Assembly (NCBI RefSeq): GCF_000010985.1
Contig: NC_013939.1
Location: 1,455,501 to 1,519,500 of the forward strand
Length of the DNA: 64,000 bases
Source of the DNA: Deferribacter desulfuricans SSM1
GTDB taxonomy: Bacteria; Chrysiogenota; Deferribacteres; Deferribacterales; Deferribacteraceae
Reading direction: 5' to 3'
Part shown: in pieces, positions 27,853 through 37,733 of the stretch
Numbering within the stretch: the first letter of the stretch is position 1
Layout of the letters: each line of letters starts with the position of its first letter
Notes under the pieces: model-generated
What the model was told of the DNA's origin: nothing
Database searches by the model: none
The model's input: only the letters and a program-made list of their open reading frames with translations
Position numbers and translations under genes: made by a program

Positions 27853-30240
27853 TTAGTTTCTTAAAGGTTTACCTTTTTTAAGCATGTGCTGAATTCTTTC
27901 AATTGTTTTCTTCTGTGAGCAAAGCTTAACAAAAGCATCTCTTTCAAGTTTTAACAAATATTCTTCTGTGATAAGTGTTCCAGGATTTACGTCACCACCA
28001 GTAATCACATCAGCAATTACACTGCCAAGATATTCTTCATACTCTGTGATAAATCCACCCATCTTCATATTCCATAATTGGGACTTAATACTTGCAGCAA
28101 CACTCTTACCTGGTGCTTTTAAGTTTTTAAGTGGAGTTTTAGGTCTATAATTTTGAGCAAGATCCAACACTTTCATTTTAGCGTCATAGATTAGATTATC
28201 TATATTCATAGTTACAGAATCACCATCTGTTAAATAACCAAGATCAAATAGCTCATATGCACCCATTGAAACTTTTGCCATAGCAATGTTCATAAAGTTT
28301 TTGAAAATAAAAGGTGAAACATCTGTATTATACCTTTCAGCAAGTTTTATAGCTCTAATAGCCATCTCTTTTGTACCACCACCTGCTGGAAGTAAACCAA
28401 CACCTATCTCAACAAGTCCCATATATGTTTCTGCATGAGCTACTCTTGCATCAGCATGTAAGCAAAATTCACATCCACCACCAAGTGCCATCTGGAATGG
28501 TGCAGCCACTACAGGAACTTTAGAATATTTAATAGCCATAGCAGCATCTTGGAAAGCTTTAACCATCATATAAATATCATCAAACGCACCTTCTGCAATT
28601 GCAACAGCAAGCATAGCTAGGTTTGCACCAACACTAAATTGTTTACCCTGATTTGCAAGAACAAGACCTACACCATTTTCCTCAACATACTGAACTGATT
28701 TTTTAACCATAGAAAGAACATCGCCACTGATAGAGTTCATCTTTGTATGGAATTCAAGGCAATATACACCATCACCAAGATCTATAAGTGAAGCACCTTT
28801 GTTAGACTCAACAACTTTTCCTGCATTTTTCAATAATGCAAGATTTATACTTTTTTCATCAGTTGGAACTGGTTTATACTCACCAGCTAAAATGTCGTAA
28901 TAATATCTAATACCATTTTCAACTTTATAAAATCTTTCTATTGACTTGAGTTTTTCAGGAACTTTTACACCTTCTTTTTCTGCTCTTTCAACAAAATATT
29001 TAACACCTATAGCATCGAAAATTTCAAATGGGCCAAGCTCCCAGTTATAACCCCATTTCATTGCATTATCTACATTTACTATATCATCAGCTATCTCAGG
29101 TATTCTATTAAAAGTATAGATTAAAGAATCTCTAAGCAGTCTCCATGCAAATTCTGCTGCTTTATCCTTTCCTGTAACAACAGTTTTAATTCTGGTCGCT
29201 ACATCATCAATCTGTTTTGTAGCTTGAACAGAAGGGAATTTAGGTTTTACAACATCTTTGTATTCACCAGTATTTATATCATAGTAATAAGTCTTTCTAC
29301 CTTCAGCTGTTTTCTCTTTTTTATAAAATCCTTGTTTAGCTTTATTACCAAGCAACCCTTTTTTAACCATTTCTTCAAGAAATTCAGGAACCTTATATAT
29401 TTCTCTTTCTTCATCATCTTTCAAAAGATTATATGAGTTGTGACCAATATGTACGATAGTGTCTATACCAACTAAATCAGCAAGCCTAAAAATAGCAGTT
29501 TTTGGCATACCTATTGCTGGGCCTGCTGCTACGTCAGCTTCTTCTACAGTCATTTCAAGATCTCTTAGATGTTTAAAAGCTGAGTAGATTACGTAAACGC
29601 CAATTCTGTTACCTATAAAATTAGGTGTATCTTTGGCATAAACGATACCTTTACCTAAACGTTTACTGATAAAGTCAGCCATAAAAGAAACAACTTCAGG
29701 ATCAGTATATTTAGATGGTACGATCTCCATCAATCTCATATATCTTGGTGGGTTGAAGAAATGTGTTACAAGAAAATTCTTTTTCATATCATCTGGCAAT
29801 ACTTCTGCCATTTCATTAACTGAAAGACCACTTGTGTTTGTTGATAAAATTGCGCCTTTTTTAAAATTTGGAACTACTTTTTCAGTCAACAACTTCTTCT
29901 TGATATCCATATTTTCAACAACAACTTCAACTACCCAGTCACATTCAGAAATCTTATGCATATCATCTTCAAAATTGCCAACTGTGATTAACTCAGCAAA
30001 CTCTTTTAAATAAAAAGCTGCTGGTTTCATCTTCAATGCATTTTGTAAACCATTTCTAGCAATCCTATCACGAACAACCTTATCCTCTAATGTTAAACCT
30101 TTTGCCTTCTCTTCCTCTGTAAGCTCTCTTGGAACTATATCAAGCAATACTACCTCTACGCCGGCATTGGCTAAATGAGCGGCAATTGTTGCCCCCATCA
30201 CACCAGCACCCAAAACGGCTGCTTTTTTAATTTGTCTCAT
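27853..30240 (-). CDS. 3-hydroxyacyl-CoA dehydrogenase / enoyl-CoA hydratase, FadN type
   Basis: This 795-residue bifunctional enzyme has the NAD-binding dehydrogenase first (AVLGAGVMGATIAAHLANAG at the N-terminus, two helical domains to about residue 440). The crotonase-type hydratase follows (GKQFSVGANL, ALGGGCEF, GLLPAGGGT). This order is that of Bacillus FadN and reversed relative to E. coli FadB. It catalyses the two middle steps of beta-oxidation. The ATG at 30240 has AGGAGG 5 bases upstream; an in-frame GTG lies 3 bases before it. Confidence 0.93.
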   Translation of the reverse strand: MRQIKKAAVLGAGVMGATIAAHLANAGVEVVLLDIVPRELTEEEKAKGLTLEDKVVRDRIARNGLQNALKMKPAAFYLKEFAELITVGNFEDDMHKISECDWVVEVVVENMDIKKKLLTEKVVPNFKKGAILSTNTSGLSVNEMAEVLPDDMKKNFLVTHFFNPPRYMRLMEIVPSKYTDPEVVSFMADFISKRLGKGIVYAKDTPNFIGNRIGVYVIYSAFKHLRDLEMTVEEADVAAGPAIGMPKTAIFRLADLVGIDTIVHIGHNSYNLLKDDEEREIYKVPEFLEEMVKKGLLGNKAKQGFYKKEKTAEGRKTYYYDINTGEYKDVVKPKFPSVQATKQIDDVATRIKTVVTGKDKAAEFAWRLLRDSLIYTFNRIPEIADDIVNVDNAMKWGYNWELGPFEIFDAIGVKYFVERAEKEGVKVPEKLKSIERFYKVENGIRYYYDILAGEYKPVPTDEKSINLALLKNAGKVVESNKGASLIDLGDGVYCLEFHTKMNSISGDVLSMVKKSVQYVEENGVGLVLANQGKQFSVGANLAMLAVAIAEGAFDDIYMMVKAFQDAAMAIKYSKVPVVAAPFQMALGGGCEFCLHADARVAHAETYMGLVEIGVGLLPAGGGTKEMAIRAIKLAERYNTDVSPFIFKNFMNIAMAKVSMGAYELFDLGYLTDGDSVTMNIDNLIYDAKMKVLDLAQNYRPKTPLKNLKAPGKSVAASIKSQLWNMKMGGFITEYEEYLGSVIADVITGGDVNPGTLITEEYLLKLERDAFVKLCSQKKTIERIQHMLKKGKPLRN

Positions 30241-30250
30241 CACTTCCTCC

Positions 30251-30264
30251 TGACTATTCGTTCA
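30251..30264. promoter_or_regulatory. Candidate fatty-acid regulon operator, site 1
   Basis: TGACTATTCGTTCA lies just before the FadN-type gene. Its complement (TGAACGAATAGTCA) matches most of the Bacillus FadR box as I remember it (TGAATGANTANTCATTCA). The core ACTATTC recurs at two more fad starts. Confidence 0.4.
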
Positions 30265-30299
30265 TTTTATAACAAACATGTTTATAACACATTTTTCCT

Positions 30300-32132
30300 T
30301 TACGTGCAAGTAAAACAATCACCATCATCGGAATATAAACATTCTATCTTATCTTTATACTTATTATAGATAACTCTTCTCTTTAGTTTTAATGTTGGTG
30401 TAAGCTCACCACCCTCAATTGTAAAGTCAACTGGGACAAGTGAAAATTTCTTAATAGTCTCATATTTAGGCAATTTTTTGTTTATCTCTTCTACTCTTTC
30501 TTTGAAAAGTTTCAATATTTTTTCATTTGCAACCAAATCATTCATATCAAAATATTCTATATGATGCTCTTTTGCATATTCCACTATCCTTTCAAAATTT
30601 GGAACGAGTAAAGCCACAAGATAAGGCTTTCTATCACCATAAACAAAAGCTTGAGAAATATATTTATCTAACTTTAATTCATTTTCTATAGGCTGTGGAG
30701 CAATATTTTTACCTCCAGCAGTAATGATAAGCTCTTTCTTCCTGTCCACAATATATAAAAAGCCATCCTCATCTATTTTACCTATATCACCTGTTCTAAA
30801 CCAACCCTCTTCGTCCAATGCCTCTTTAGTAGCTTCTTCATTTTTATAATAACCTTTCATTATCATAGGACCTTTCAACAATAATTCTCCATCTTCATCA
30901 AGCTTTGCATATGTATGCTCAAACATTGTCCCTACAGAGCCAAATCTCACTTGCTTGAAAGTGTTTATACATACACCTGGGCTTGTCTCTGTTAAACCGT
31001 ACCCTTCAAAGATTGGCATACCAATCACCCAGAAAAACTCATTTATATTTTTATCAAGAGGAGCACCACCAGAAACAAACCCTTGGATATTCCCACCAAA
31101 ACGCTCTCTAATTTTTGAAAAAATAAGTTTATCAAAAAAGGCATATTTAAAGCTAAGCATACCAGGATTTTCTTTTTTTATATATTTTTTCTCTACATAT
31201 TTTTTACCGACCTCTACTGCTTTATGAAAAAGGCTCTTTTTAAATCCACTCATAGCATGAACATTTTCATAAATTCTTGAATACATCTTTTCAAAAAGCC
31301 TTGGGACACTCACCATCCAGGTTGGCTTAACTTCAACCATATTTTCAGGAACCTTATCTATACTTTCAGCAAAAACCATCTGGCAACCATTGTATATCGG
31401 GATATAATATCCAACTGCTCTTTCCAAAGCATGGCTCAATGGTAAAAAGCTCAAAAATTTATCTTCAGGTTTTAAAACTTCCACCTTCTTAGTGCCTAGG
31501 ATAATTTCAGAAACAAAATTATAATGTGTCAGCATTACACCCTTAGGAACACCTGTAGTACCTGACGTATATATGAGAGTGGCTAAATCATCAGGTTCTA
31601 TCTTAGCTATAATCTCTTCAATTTCATTTTTTTCATCATCTGTTAATGGGACAGAGATCTCAGCAAGTTGCAAGTGAGTGTTAACTGGAAAGTCTTTAGT
31701 ACCCAAAAATCTATCAAAAGAGATAATATGCTCCACATGAGGAATCTCGTCTTTGATTTGAACCAGTTTATCATATTGAACTTTATTGGATATGAATACA
31801 ACCCTTGATTCAGAATGATTAAGCACATACTTTACCTGCTCAGGAGTGTTAGTTGCATAAATAGGTACAGTTACCGCACCTGCTGACAATATACCCATAT
31901 CAGCAATAACCCAACCAGGTCTATTTTCAGATAGTATTGCGACTCTATCTCCGGGTTTTATCCCAAGCTTTCTCAAACCACGAGCTACCATCAATGCCAA
32001 CTCATAAAATCTTGCATAAGTAACATCGACCCATTTACCAGATTTTTTATAACCCAAAGCAGGTTTATCAGCAAATTTCACAGAATTGTGTTTTAAAATC
32101 TCTGGAACCGATTTAAATGGCCATTTAATCAT
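30300..32132 (-). CDS. Long-chain fatty acid-CoA ligase
   Basis: This 610-residue AMP-forming ligase activates fatty acids to acyl-CoA. It has the P-loop TSGTTGVPKGVMLTH, the GYGLTETSPG adenine motif, TGDIG and the C-terminal catalytic Lys region (PTLKLKRRVI). It is the first enzyme of the beta-oxidation set, separated from the FadN-type gene by 59 bases. GGGAGGGA precedes the ATG. Chain-length preference cannot be read from the sequence. Confidence 0.93.
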   Translation of the reverse strand: MIKWPFKSVPEILKHNSVKFADKPALGYKKSGKWVDVTYARFYELALMVARGLRKLGIKPGDRVAILSENRPGWVIADMGILSAGAVTVPIYATNTPEQVKYVLNHSESRVVFISNKVQYDKLVQIKDEIPHVEHIISFDRFLGTKDFPVNTHLQLAEISVPLTDDEKNEIEEIIAKIEPDDLATLIYTSGTTGVPKGVMLTHYNFVSEIILGTKKVEVLKPEDKFLSFLPLSHALERAVGYYIPIYNGCQMVFAESIDKVPENMVEVKPTWMVSVPRLFEKMYSRIYENVHAMSGFKKSLFHKAVEVGKKYVEKKYIKKENPGMLSFKYAFFDKLIFSKIRERFGGNIQGFVSGGAPLDKNINEFFWVIGMPIFEGYGLTETSPGVCINTFKQVRFGSVGTMFEHTYAKLDEDGELLLKGPMIMKGYYKNEEATKEALDEEGWFRTGDIGKIDEDGFLYIVDRKKELIITAGGKNIAPQPIENELKLDKYISQAFVYGDRKPYLVALLVPNFERIVEYAKEHHIEYFDMNDLVANEKILKLFKERVEEINKKLPKYETIKKFSLVPVDFTIEGGELTPTLKLKRRVIYNKYKDKIECLYSDDGDCFTCT

Positions 32133-32144
32133 AATCCCTCCCTA

Positions 32145-32192
32145 TGAATAACTATTCAACTTTACTAATAACACATTTAACGTAAATGTCAA
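32145..32192 (-). promoter_or_regulatory. Promoter and operator of the acyl-CoA ligase gene
   Basis: On the minus strand TTGACA (32187-32192) and TATTAG (32165-32170) are 16 bases apart. The perfect inverted repeat TGAATA-AC-TATTCA (32145-32158) sits at the predicted start, a good position for a repressor. The remaining sequence to 32725, apart from the repeat and the fadL promoter, is AT-rich with nothing else I recognise. Confidence 0.55.
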
Positions 32193-32384
32193 GCCTTTTA
32201 GAATATCATTTTAATTTGAACGAAATTTTATTCACAATACTTTGTTAATCAAAGTTAAAGTGTAAAAAAGGATTTTCACAATATAAATATAAATCTTTTA
32301 AGATTACTCAATGTTGATTAAAATTTTAAATTTGAAAAGAATGTTAAATAATTGTTTAACTTATTAATAATTATCATGACAATG

Positions 32385-32457
32385 AGATTGCTTCGTCGCT
32401 TACGCTCCTCGCTATGGCCAAAATATACTGTCATTGCGAACGTTAGCGAAGCAATCT
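32385..32457. repeat. Palindromic intergenic repeat, copy 2
   Basis: AGATTGCTTCGTCGCTTACG... pairs with ...GCGAACGTTAGCGAAGCAATCT around a short AT-rich centre. It lies in the divergent gap between the fatty-acid ligase gene and fadL. Confidence 0.85.
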
Positions 32458-32666
32458 AGGGATTTGGAAAAAGATTACTGAGAAAAGTCCTTGAGCACAA
32501 AGTTGCAAAAAACAACTAATAAACCTAAAATAAAGTTTTTAATTTATACTCAAATAAAATAATATTTTGCAAACTACAACTTATATTTCACAGCAATATA
32601 TGCTTTATTTTCAGATAATTACATAATTTTGAAAAAATCGATACATACACATTCCCATACATTCTA

Positions 32667-32695
32667 TTGACTATTCAAAAAAAATATAATATTGT
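32667..32695 (+). promoter_or_regulatory. Probable fadL promoter with operator motif, site 3
   Basis: TTGACT (32667-32672) and TATTGT (32690-32695) are 17 bases apart, with TATAAT also present at 32685. The -35 region is part of TGACTATTCA, the motif shared with the other fad starts. An AAGGAGG ribosome site follows before the fadL ATG. Confidence 0.4.
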
Positions 32696-32725
32696 TTGCT
32701 TATGAAACTTATATAAGGAGGTATT

Positions 32726-34012
32726 ATGAAAAAATTACTGGTCTTTTTATCCATTTCTCTTTTTTTAGCAATAAGTTCCTTTGCTGGGAATGTTGACACT
32801 TTTGGTATCGGCTCCAAGGCAACAGCTCTTGGTGGCGCATTTTCAGCTTATGCAGATGACCCATTTGCAGTGTATTACAACCCAGCTGGTTTAACTCAAA
32901 TTAAAAGAGTAACTTTATCAGCAGGTGCACACATCATTGATCCTACACTAAAAGCTTATGACTGGGATGCAAAAGGTGGAGACGGAAACACCTTACCTGT
33001 AAAAGATTTTGAAGATGAATCTGATACATTAATTGCACCTCACATTGGTGCTGCAGTACCACTTACAGATAAATTAGTTTTCGGTGTTGCACTTTATGCA
33101 CCTTGGGGTTTACATGTAAAATGGGATGATGACCCAGCAAAAAACCCAGGTGCTTACAATTCATTTGAATCTTATTATGTAAGAGTAGTCGTATCACCAA
33201 CAATCGCGTATAAGTTTTCTGATAAGTTTTCCTTGGGTTTTGGTGTTTCACTTGGTAGATCAGATTCTGGAACACAAAGAAGAGTTTATGCTCCATCAAT
33301 ACCATATTTACACAACAGAACACTAAAATCTAAATTTGAAGATGATTCTAATTATTCTTACAACATAGGTATTATGTATAAACCTGTAAACTCATTAACA
33401 TTTGGTTTAACATATAGATCAAAAACTGACACAGATTTTGATGGTTGGGTAGAATTAGATGGTGTCCAAAAGGTAGATGCAACAACAGAGGTTGACCATC
33501 CAGACCAAATACAGTTTGGTGTCAGATATGCTCCACATAAAAGAGTATCTTTAGAAGCTGATGTTGTATGGACTCGCTGGAGTATAATAGATGATTATAC
33601 TGTAAAATTTAAACAGCCGCTTCTTGGTAAAACCTCTGAAACTTTTGTAAGAGACTGGAACGATACAAGGCAGGTAAGAGTGGGTATAGAATACAAAGTT
33701 AGCGACCTCTTGACACTTAGAGGTGGATATTTTTATGACCCATCACCTATACCAGACGATACTTTTGATATAGTTTGGCCTGATGCTGACAAAAAAACAT
33801 ATTCTATAGGTGCAGGGCTCAACTTTGGTAAATTATCAGTTGACCTTGTATTTCAATACATCGTTGCTGAAACTAAAAGATATGTAGGTGGAGAAAGTGA
33901 TGAAATGAATAACAGTTATGCAGACCCAGTAACAGGTAATCCTGGTGAAGTTTCTATGAGCGCAAAAGGACATCTCTATGGATACGGCATAACATTCAAC
34001 TATAAGTTTTAA
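32726..34012 (+). CDS. fadL: FadL/OmpP1-family outer-membrane fatty acid porin
   Basis: This 428-residue beta-barrel has a signal peptide (cut near SSFA-GNVDTFG) and the FadL N-terminal pattern of a Gly-rich hatch with the YYNPAGL segment. It ends in an aromatic residue (FNYKF), as outer-membrane barrels do. It brings long-chain fatty acids or similar hydrophobic molecules through the outer membrane. It is divergent from the fatty-acid degradation genes and is followed 13 bases later by a lipase lipoprotein. Confidence 0.92.
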   Translation: MKKLLVFLSISLFLAISSFAGNVDTFGIGSKATALGGAFSAYADDPFAVYYNPAGLTQIKRVTLSAGAHIIDPTLKAYDWDAKGGDGNTLPVKDFEDESDTLIAPHIGAAVPLTDKLVFGVALYAPWGLHVKWDDDPAKNPGAYNSFESYYVRVVVSPTIAYKFSDKFSLGFGVSLGRSDSGTQRRVYAPSIPYLHNRTLKSKFEDDSNYSYNIGIMYKPVNSLTFGLTYRSKTDTDFDGWVELDGVQKVDATTEVDHPDQIQFGVRYAPHKRVSLEADVVWTRWSIIDDYTVKFKQPLLGKTSETFVRDWNDTRQVRVGIEYKVSDLLTLRGGYFYDPSPIPDDTFDIVWPDADKKTYSIGAGLNFGKLSVDLVFQYIVAETKRYVGGESDEMNNSYADPVTGNPGEVSMSAKGHLYGYGITFNYKF

Positions 34013-34025
34013 TAGGAGGTAACTT

Positions 34026-36272
34026 ATGAGAAAATACTTATTATATATTTTATCTGTCATTTTACTTTCAATGACACTGATATCTTGTGGTTCAAGCACC
34101 CAAGATATTGACGACAAACCAGCACAAGTGGACAGCAATGCAGTTACACACAACCAACTTGTGTTTGACAGCTATGGCAATATATATCCTTTTCCAAATG
34201 ATATTCTTTGGAAAGATACCGATGGCATAGTTGATTTAACATCTCAAGCAAATGGTGACCCACAAAAATTGGCACTTTACACTGCAATCAAGGCATTGAA
34301 AATAAAAGGCTTAAGTCCAGCTACTCCAATTGCGATACCACTTGCAAATAATATAAAACTTGACCCTGCTACATTTGAAAATAATTTAGGTATAGTAGAT
34401 ATAACTAGCTTTGTTGGTTATACTTTAAATTATGCAGAAAATTACGATAACACAACTTTTAGTAATATAACATACTGTCAATATTATTATGCAGATAAAG
34501 ATAATGAAACTTTAGCTCAGGCATGTTTTTCAGAACTTTTATCTTATTATTCCGAAAATGACTTAGCCACATTAGCAACTATAGTGCAAAATGCTGATGA
34601 TAATGGTTATCTATTTTTCGACGATATTGAAATCAAACAAAATGCAAATGTCTTAAATATTTATCCACTAAAACCATTTGAAGCTGGACATCAATATTTA
34701 GTAGTTATAGGTGATGGTATTAAAGATGTTAATGGAAATGATTTACTACCTTCTCCAGTTTACACCACAATAAGAAATACCGATAACTGTAGCGTCATAT
34801 CAGATAGCGATTTACAAACACTCTGCTCAAGCTATCAACCATTGTGGGACTTGGCAAGTGCTGTAACTTTTACAAGTAAAGAAAATTTATTAGAAGTATT
34901 CACTTTTACAACTGCTGATAAAACATTGAGTGTTGAAGATTTTGGTGTAATCCAAGCAACATTGGATAATGCATCATTAATCAATAATTATGATAGTTTA
35001 ATAACTGGTTATAAATACAGCGACTTAATCTTAGATAATGCATCTAATGAGTTTATTTATATCGACCAATTAAGCGATTTACCATTAGTTTGTCAAAATT
35101 CTTATGACAATATAACATTAAGAACTGCTTTTAATTTGCCAATAATAACTGATAATCTAAGTAATTATATTAAAACTCCTAATCTTTATGCCCTAAATAA
35201 TATTGAACAGATATTAACTCAGTATAATTTCCCTGACAATCAAAGTAATATCCCTTTTGTATGTAAAGAAATTTTTGACAATAGTTCTCTTTATGATAAT
35301 GTTACTATGGATGAATACAACGATAATTTAACTAATCCTAATGGAATTGTTATCTATCAACATGGACTTGGAAAAGATAAAAGTGATGCAAGTGTTATAG
35401 CACAATTTGTCACGGATAAGCAAATTTATGCAATTGATTTACCATGGCATGGTGATAGGGTTTTACCTACCGATCTAACCGATACATCATGTTATGAAAA
35501 TGTTTCAGGAAGCTGTTATTTAACAGATAATCCAATCTATGATAGATTAAACCTCTATCAATCACTCTTGGATATGCACACGTTAACTAAATTTTTAGGT
35601 TTAAGTGCTTTACAATACAATCTGCCTCTCTATTTTGCTGGTCAGTCAATGGGTAGTATAACTGGTTCCATGTTACTAAACTTAGACAATGTAACAATAT
35701 CTCAAGCCGCTTATACTGCTACTAGTGGACTAAAATACAACAACTTTATTTCTAAGGCTGTACTCAATGTTGGTGGTGCTGGCTATGCTGCTCTTCTTAA
35801 CGAAGCTACTAACAGTCTTATTACTGATTTACTGAGCACCTTAAACTTAGAAAAACATAGCTTAGAATACTATATTACATTAGGAGTTTTCCAATTACTA
35901 CTTGACCCAGTTGATCCTATTTATTTTGCTAATAATCCATCTATTAACAGTAAAGTATTACTGCAATCTGCAAACGGTGATACTATTGTTCCTAATGTAA
36001 CAAATAAAGCACTTGCTCTAGCTTATAATTATGACAATGCAACATTTATAACAGACAACACTTCTGATACTGATAGCCCTATTGCAAATCCTGTTCCAGG
36101 ATGGTATATGTTTGGTAAAGATGATAACTGGGTAAATCATGGATTCCTAATTCACACTCTCATTCAATATTATCCAGAAGCAGCTGATTATTTGAATCAA
36201 GCATACGTTGATCAGATGCAAGATTTAGCTAGAAAACAATTAGATAACTTTCTAAATAATAACCTTAACTAA
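34026..36272 (+). CDS. Lipase-like outer-membrane lipoprotein, VolA-related
   Basis: This 748-residue protein has a lipoprotein signal (LISC, lipid on C21) and a long N-terminal part with Ig-like features, followed by an alpha/beta-hydrolase domain. The nucleophile is S541 in AGQSMGS; the acid may be in SANGDTIV, and H in NWVNHGF. The layout matches the lipase N-terminal family that includes VolA, the Vibrio surface lysophospholipase encoded next to a FadL. Here too it shares an operon with fadL, so it probably frees fatty acids from lipids at the cell surface. The assignment to VolA is by architecture and position. Confidence 0.75.
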   Translation: MRKYLLYILSVILLSMTLISCGSSTQDIDDKPAQVDSNAVTHNQLVFDSYGNIYPFPNDILWKDTDGIVDLTSQANGDPQKLALYTAIKALKIKGLSPATPIAIPLANNIKLDPATFENNLGIVDITSFVGYTLNYAENYDNTTFSNITYCQYYYADKDNETLAQACFSELLSYYSENDLATLATIVQNADDNGYLFFDDIEIKQNANVLNIYPLKPFEAGHQYLVVIGDGIKDVNGNDLLPSPVYTTIRNTDNCSVISDSDLQTLCSSYQPLWDLASAVTFTSKENLLEVFTFTTADKTLSVEDFGVIQATLDNASLINNYDSLITGYKYSDLILDNASNEFIYIDQLSDLPLVCQNSYDNITLRTAFNLPIITDNLSNYIKTPNLYALNNIEQILTQYNFPDNQSNIPFVCKEIFDNSSLYDNVTMDEYNDNLTNPNGIVIYQHGLGKDKSDASVIAQFVTDKQIYAIDLPWHGDRVLPTDLTDTSCYENVSGSCYLTDNPIYDRLNLYQSLLDMHTLTKFLGLSALQYNLPLYFAGQSMGSITGSMLLNLDNVTISQAAYTATSGLKYNNFISKAVLNVGGAGYAALLNEATNSLITDLLSTLNLEKHSLEYYITLGVFQLLLDPVDPIYFANNPSINSKVLLQSANGDTIVPNVTNKALALAYNYDNATFITDNTSDTDSPIANPVPGWYMFGKDDNWVNHGFLIHTLIQYYPEAADYLNQAYVDQMQDLARKQLDNFLNNNLN

Positions 36273-36277
36273 GAAAA

Positions 36278-36295
36278 GCGGCTCTTAAGAGCCGC
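36278..36295 (+). terminator. Terminator of the fadL-lipase operon
   Basis: GCGGCTC-TTAA-GAGCCGC is followed by seven T. It lies five bases after the lipase stop codon. Confidence 0.92.
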
Positions 36296-36304
36296 TTTTT
36301 TTAT

Positions 36305-36333
36305 TTGAATTAATTTATTTTTTCTAATATAAA
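36305..36333 (+). promoter_or_regulatory. Sigma-70 promoter of the PHP gene
   Basis: TTGAAT (36305-36310) and TATAAA (36328-36333) are 17 bases apart. Six bases separate the -10 box from the ATG, and there is no ribosome site. Confidence 0.6.
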
Positions 36334-36339
36334 AACTGT

Positions 36340-37173
36340 ATGATTGATTTGCATACACACTCTACATATTCTGATGGAACACTTGCACCTGATGAGTTAA
36401 TCAGACTTGCTGAGTGCAAAAACATCAAAATGCTTGCTCTTACCGATCACGACACTGTAAATGGGATTGATAACTTTTTATCTGTTGATACCGATATTAT
36501 CAAAATACCAGGTGTTGAGATAAGTATCGATTATAACCCTGGGACTTTTCACCTTGTAGGTTTATTAATAAACCACAAAAATGAAAAATTAAGGAACACA
36601 CTTGATAAACTTATTGAATACAGAAAAGAGCGGAACAAAGAGTTATTAAAGCTTATCGAAAAACATTTTAATTTAAAAGTAGATGAAAAGGAACTAAAAT
36701 CAAACACAGATGGTGAACTTGGAAGACCACATATCGCAAAGTTTTTAGTAGATAAAGGAGTAGTAAAAACTACTCAAGAAGCCTTTGATAAATATCTTGG
36801 GAAAGGGTGTCCACTTTATATTGCGAAAAAAAGACTAAAAATAGATGAGGCAATTGAAATTATTCACTCTGCAAACGGTATCGCAATAATTGCTCACCCT
36901 ATATCACTAAATCTAAATAATAATGAGTATGAACCTTTTCTAAAAAAATTAAAAGATATCGGACTTGATGGGATAGAGGTCTTTTGCTCTCTGCACACAG
37001 AAGATGATGCAAAACTATTTTTAGAAATAGCAAAAAAATACAATTTTTTAATATCAGCAGGTAGCGACTTTCACGGCATAAACAAATTTGGTATTGATAT
37101 CGGTTTTACCGGCTGTCACAAAGATATCGAAAACTTTATTTATGATAACTTCATAACACTATTATCCAAATAA
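36340..37173 (+). CDS. PHP-domain phosphoesterase, YciV/RNase AM-like
   Basis: This 277-residue protein has the four PHP metal motifs: DLHTHSTYSDGT, LTDHD, IAHP and GSDFHG. The size and the GRPHIAKFLVDKG insert fit the YciV (RNase AM) group, which removes nucleotides from RNA 5' ends or hydrolyses nucleoside bisphosphates. It appears to be a single-gene transcript starting at its own ATG. Confidence 0.85.
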   Translation: MIDLHTHSTYSDGTLAPDELIRLAECKNIKMLALTDHDTVNGIDNFLSVDTDIIKIPGVEISIDYNPGTFHLVGLLINHKNEKLRNTLDKLIEYRKERNKELLKLIEKHFNLKVDEKELKSNTDGELGRPHIAKFLVDKGVVKTTQEAFDKYLGKGCPLYIAKKRLKIDEAIEIIHSANGIAIIAHPISLNLNNNEYEPFLKKLKDIGLDGIEVFCSLHTEDDAKLFLEIAKKYNFLISAGSDFHGINKFGIDIGFTGCHKDIENFIYDNFITLLSK

Positions 37174-37263
37174 AACCTAAACAATAAAATAATTTTAGAT
37201 AGTAATTCCCAAACAATCAAATAAGTCAAAAATGAAATAAAGCAATTGTCGTTCAAATGCCCC

Positions 37264-37416
37264 AGATTGCTTTGCTAAAGCTCGCAATGACAGCATTTTT
37301 GGGTCATTACGACCCCGCCATTTAGTAGTAAATTTTAAGCTTAAAACTTTTTGTGTGTATAGTATTTGGTTTTATAATTTTAAATATTTGGAGCTTAATG
37401 GCGGGGGAAGCAATCT
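37264..37416. repeat. Palindromic intergenic repeat, copy 3, expanded variant
   Basis: A left arm, AGATTGCTTTGCTAAAGCTC... (37264-37292), is followed by a right arm split by extra sequence: GTCATTACGACCCCGCCATT at 37304-37322 or so, about 75 bases of AT-rich DNA, then AATGGCGGGG-GAAGCAATCT ending at 37416. The CCCCGCCATT/AATGGCGGGG pair makes a second nested inverted repeat. The rest of the 560-base gap 37174-37733 holds only a promoter and a doubtful short ORF. Confidence 0.75.
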
Positions 37417-37476
37417 TATAATTATGGTAATTTTCGACATGTCAAACTATTGAACAACATTCTTAATGCATTTTAG

Positions 37477-37504
37477 TTGAAGCTAAATATAATAGTGTTA
37501 TAAT
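37477..37504 (+). promoter_or_regulatory. Sigma-70 promoter upstream of cfa
   Basis: TTGAAG (37477-37482) and TATAAT (37499-37504) are 16 bases apart. If it serves cfa, the leader is about 220 nt. An ATG opening a 76-codon ORF lies 6 bases after the -10 box. Confidence 0.5.
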
Positions 37505-37733
37505 TATAATATGGTAATTTATCTAAAATATTGCACTATAGAAAGCCCAACTCTTTTAAATTTCTTCCCTGATGCTCAGAGTTACAAAATATTAAGTTAC
37601 TACAAGAAAACCAAATCTTCTAAAGCAATCTTTTGTAATTTTAAATCTATGTTATTGAATAATAACTTCATGTCAAATCGCAGTGTATCAAATATTTTCG
37701 TTTTTTTAAAAATTTTATCATCTGGAGGACATT

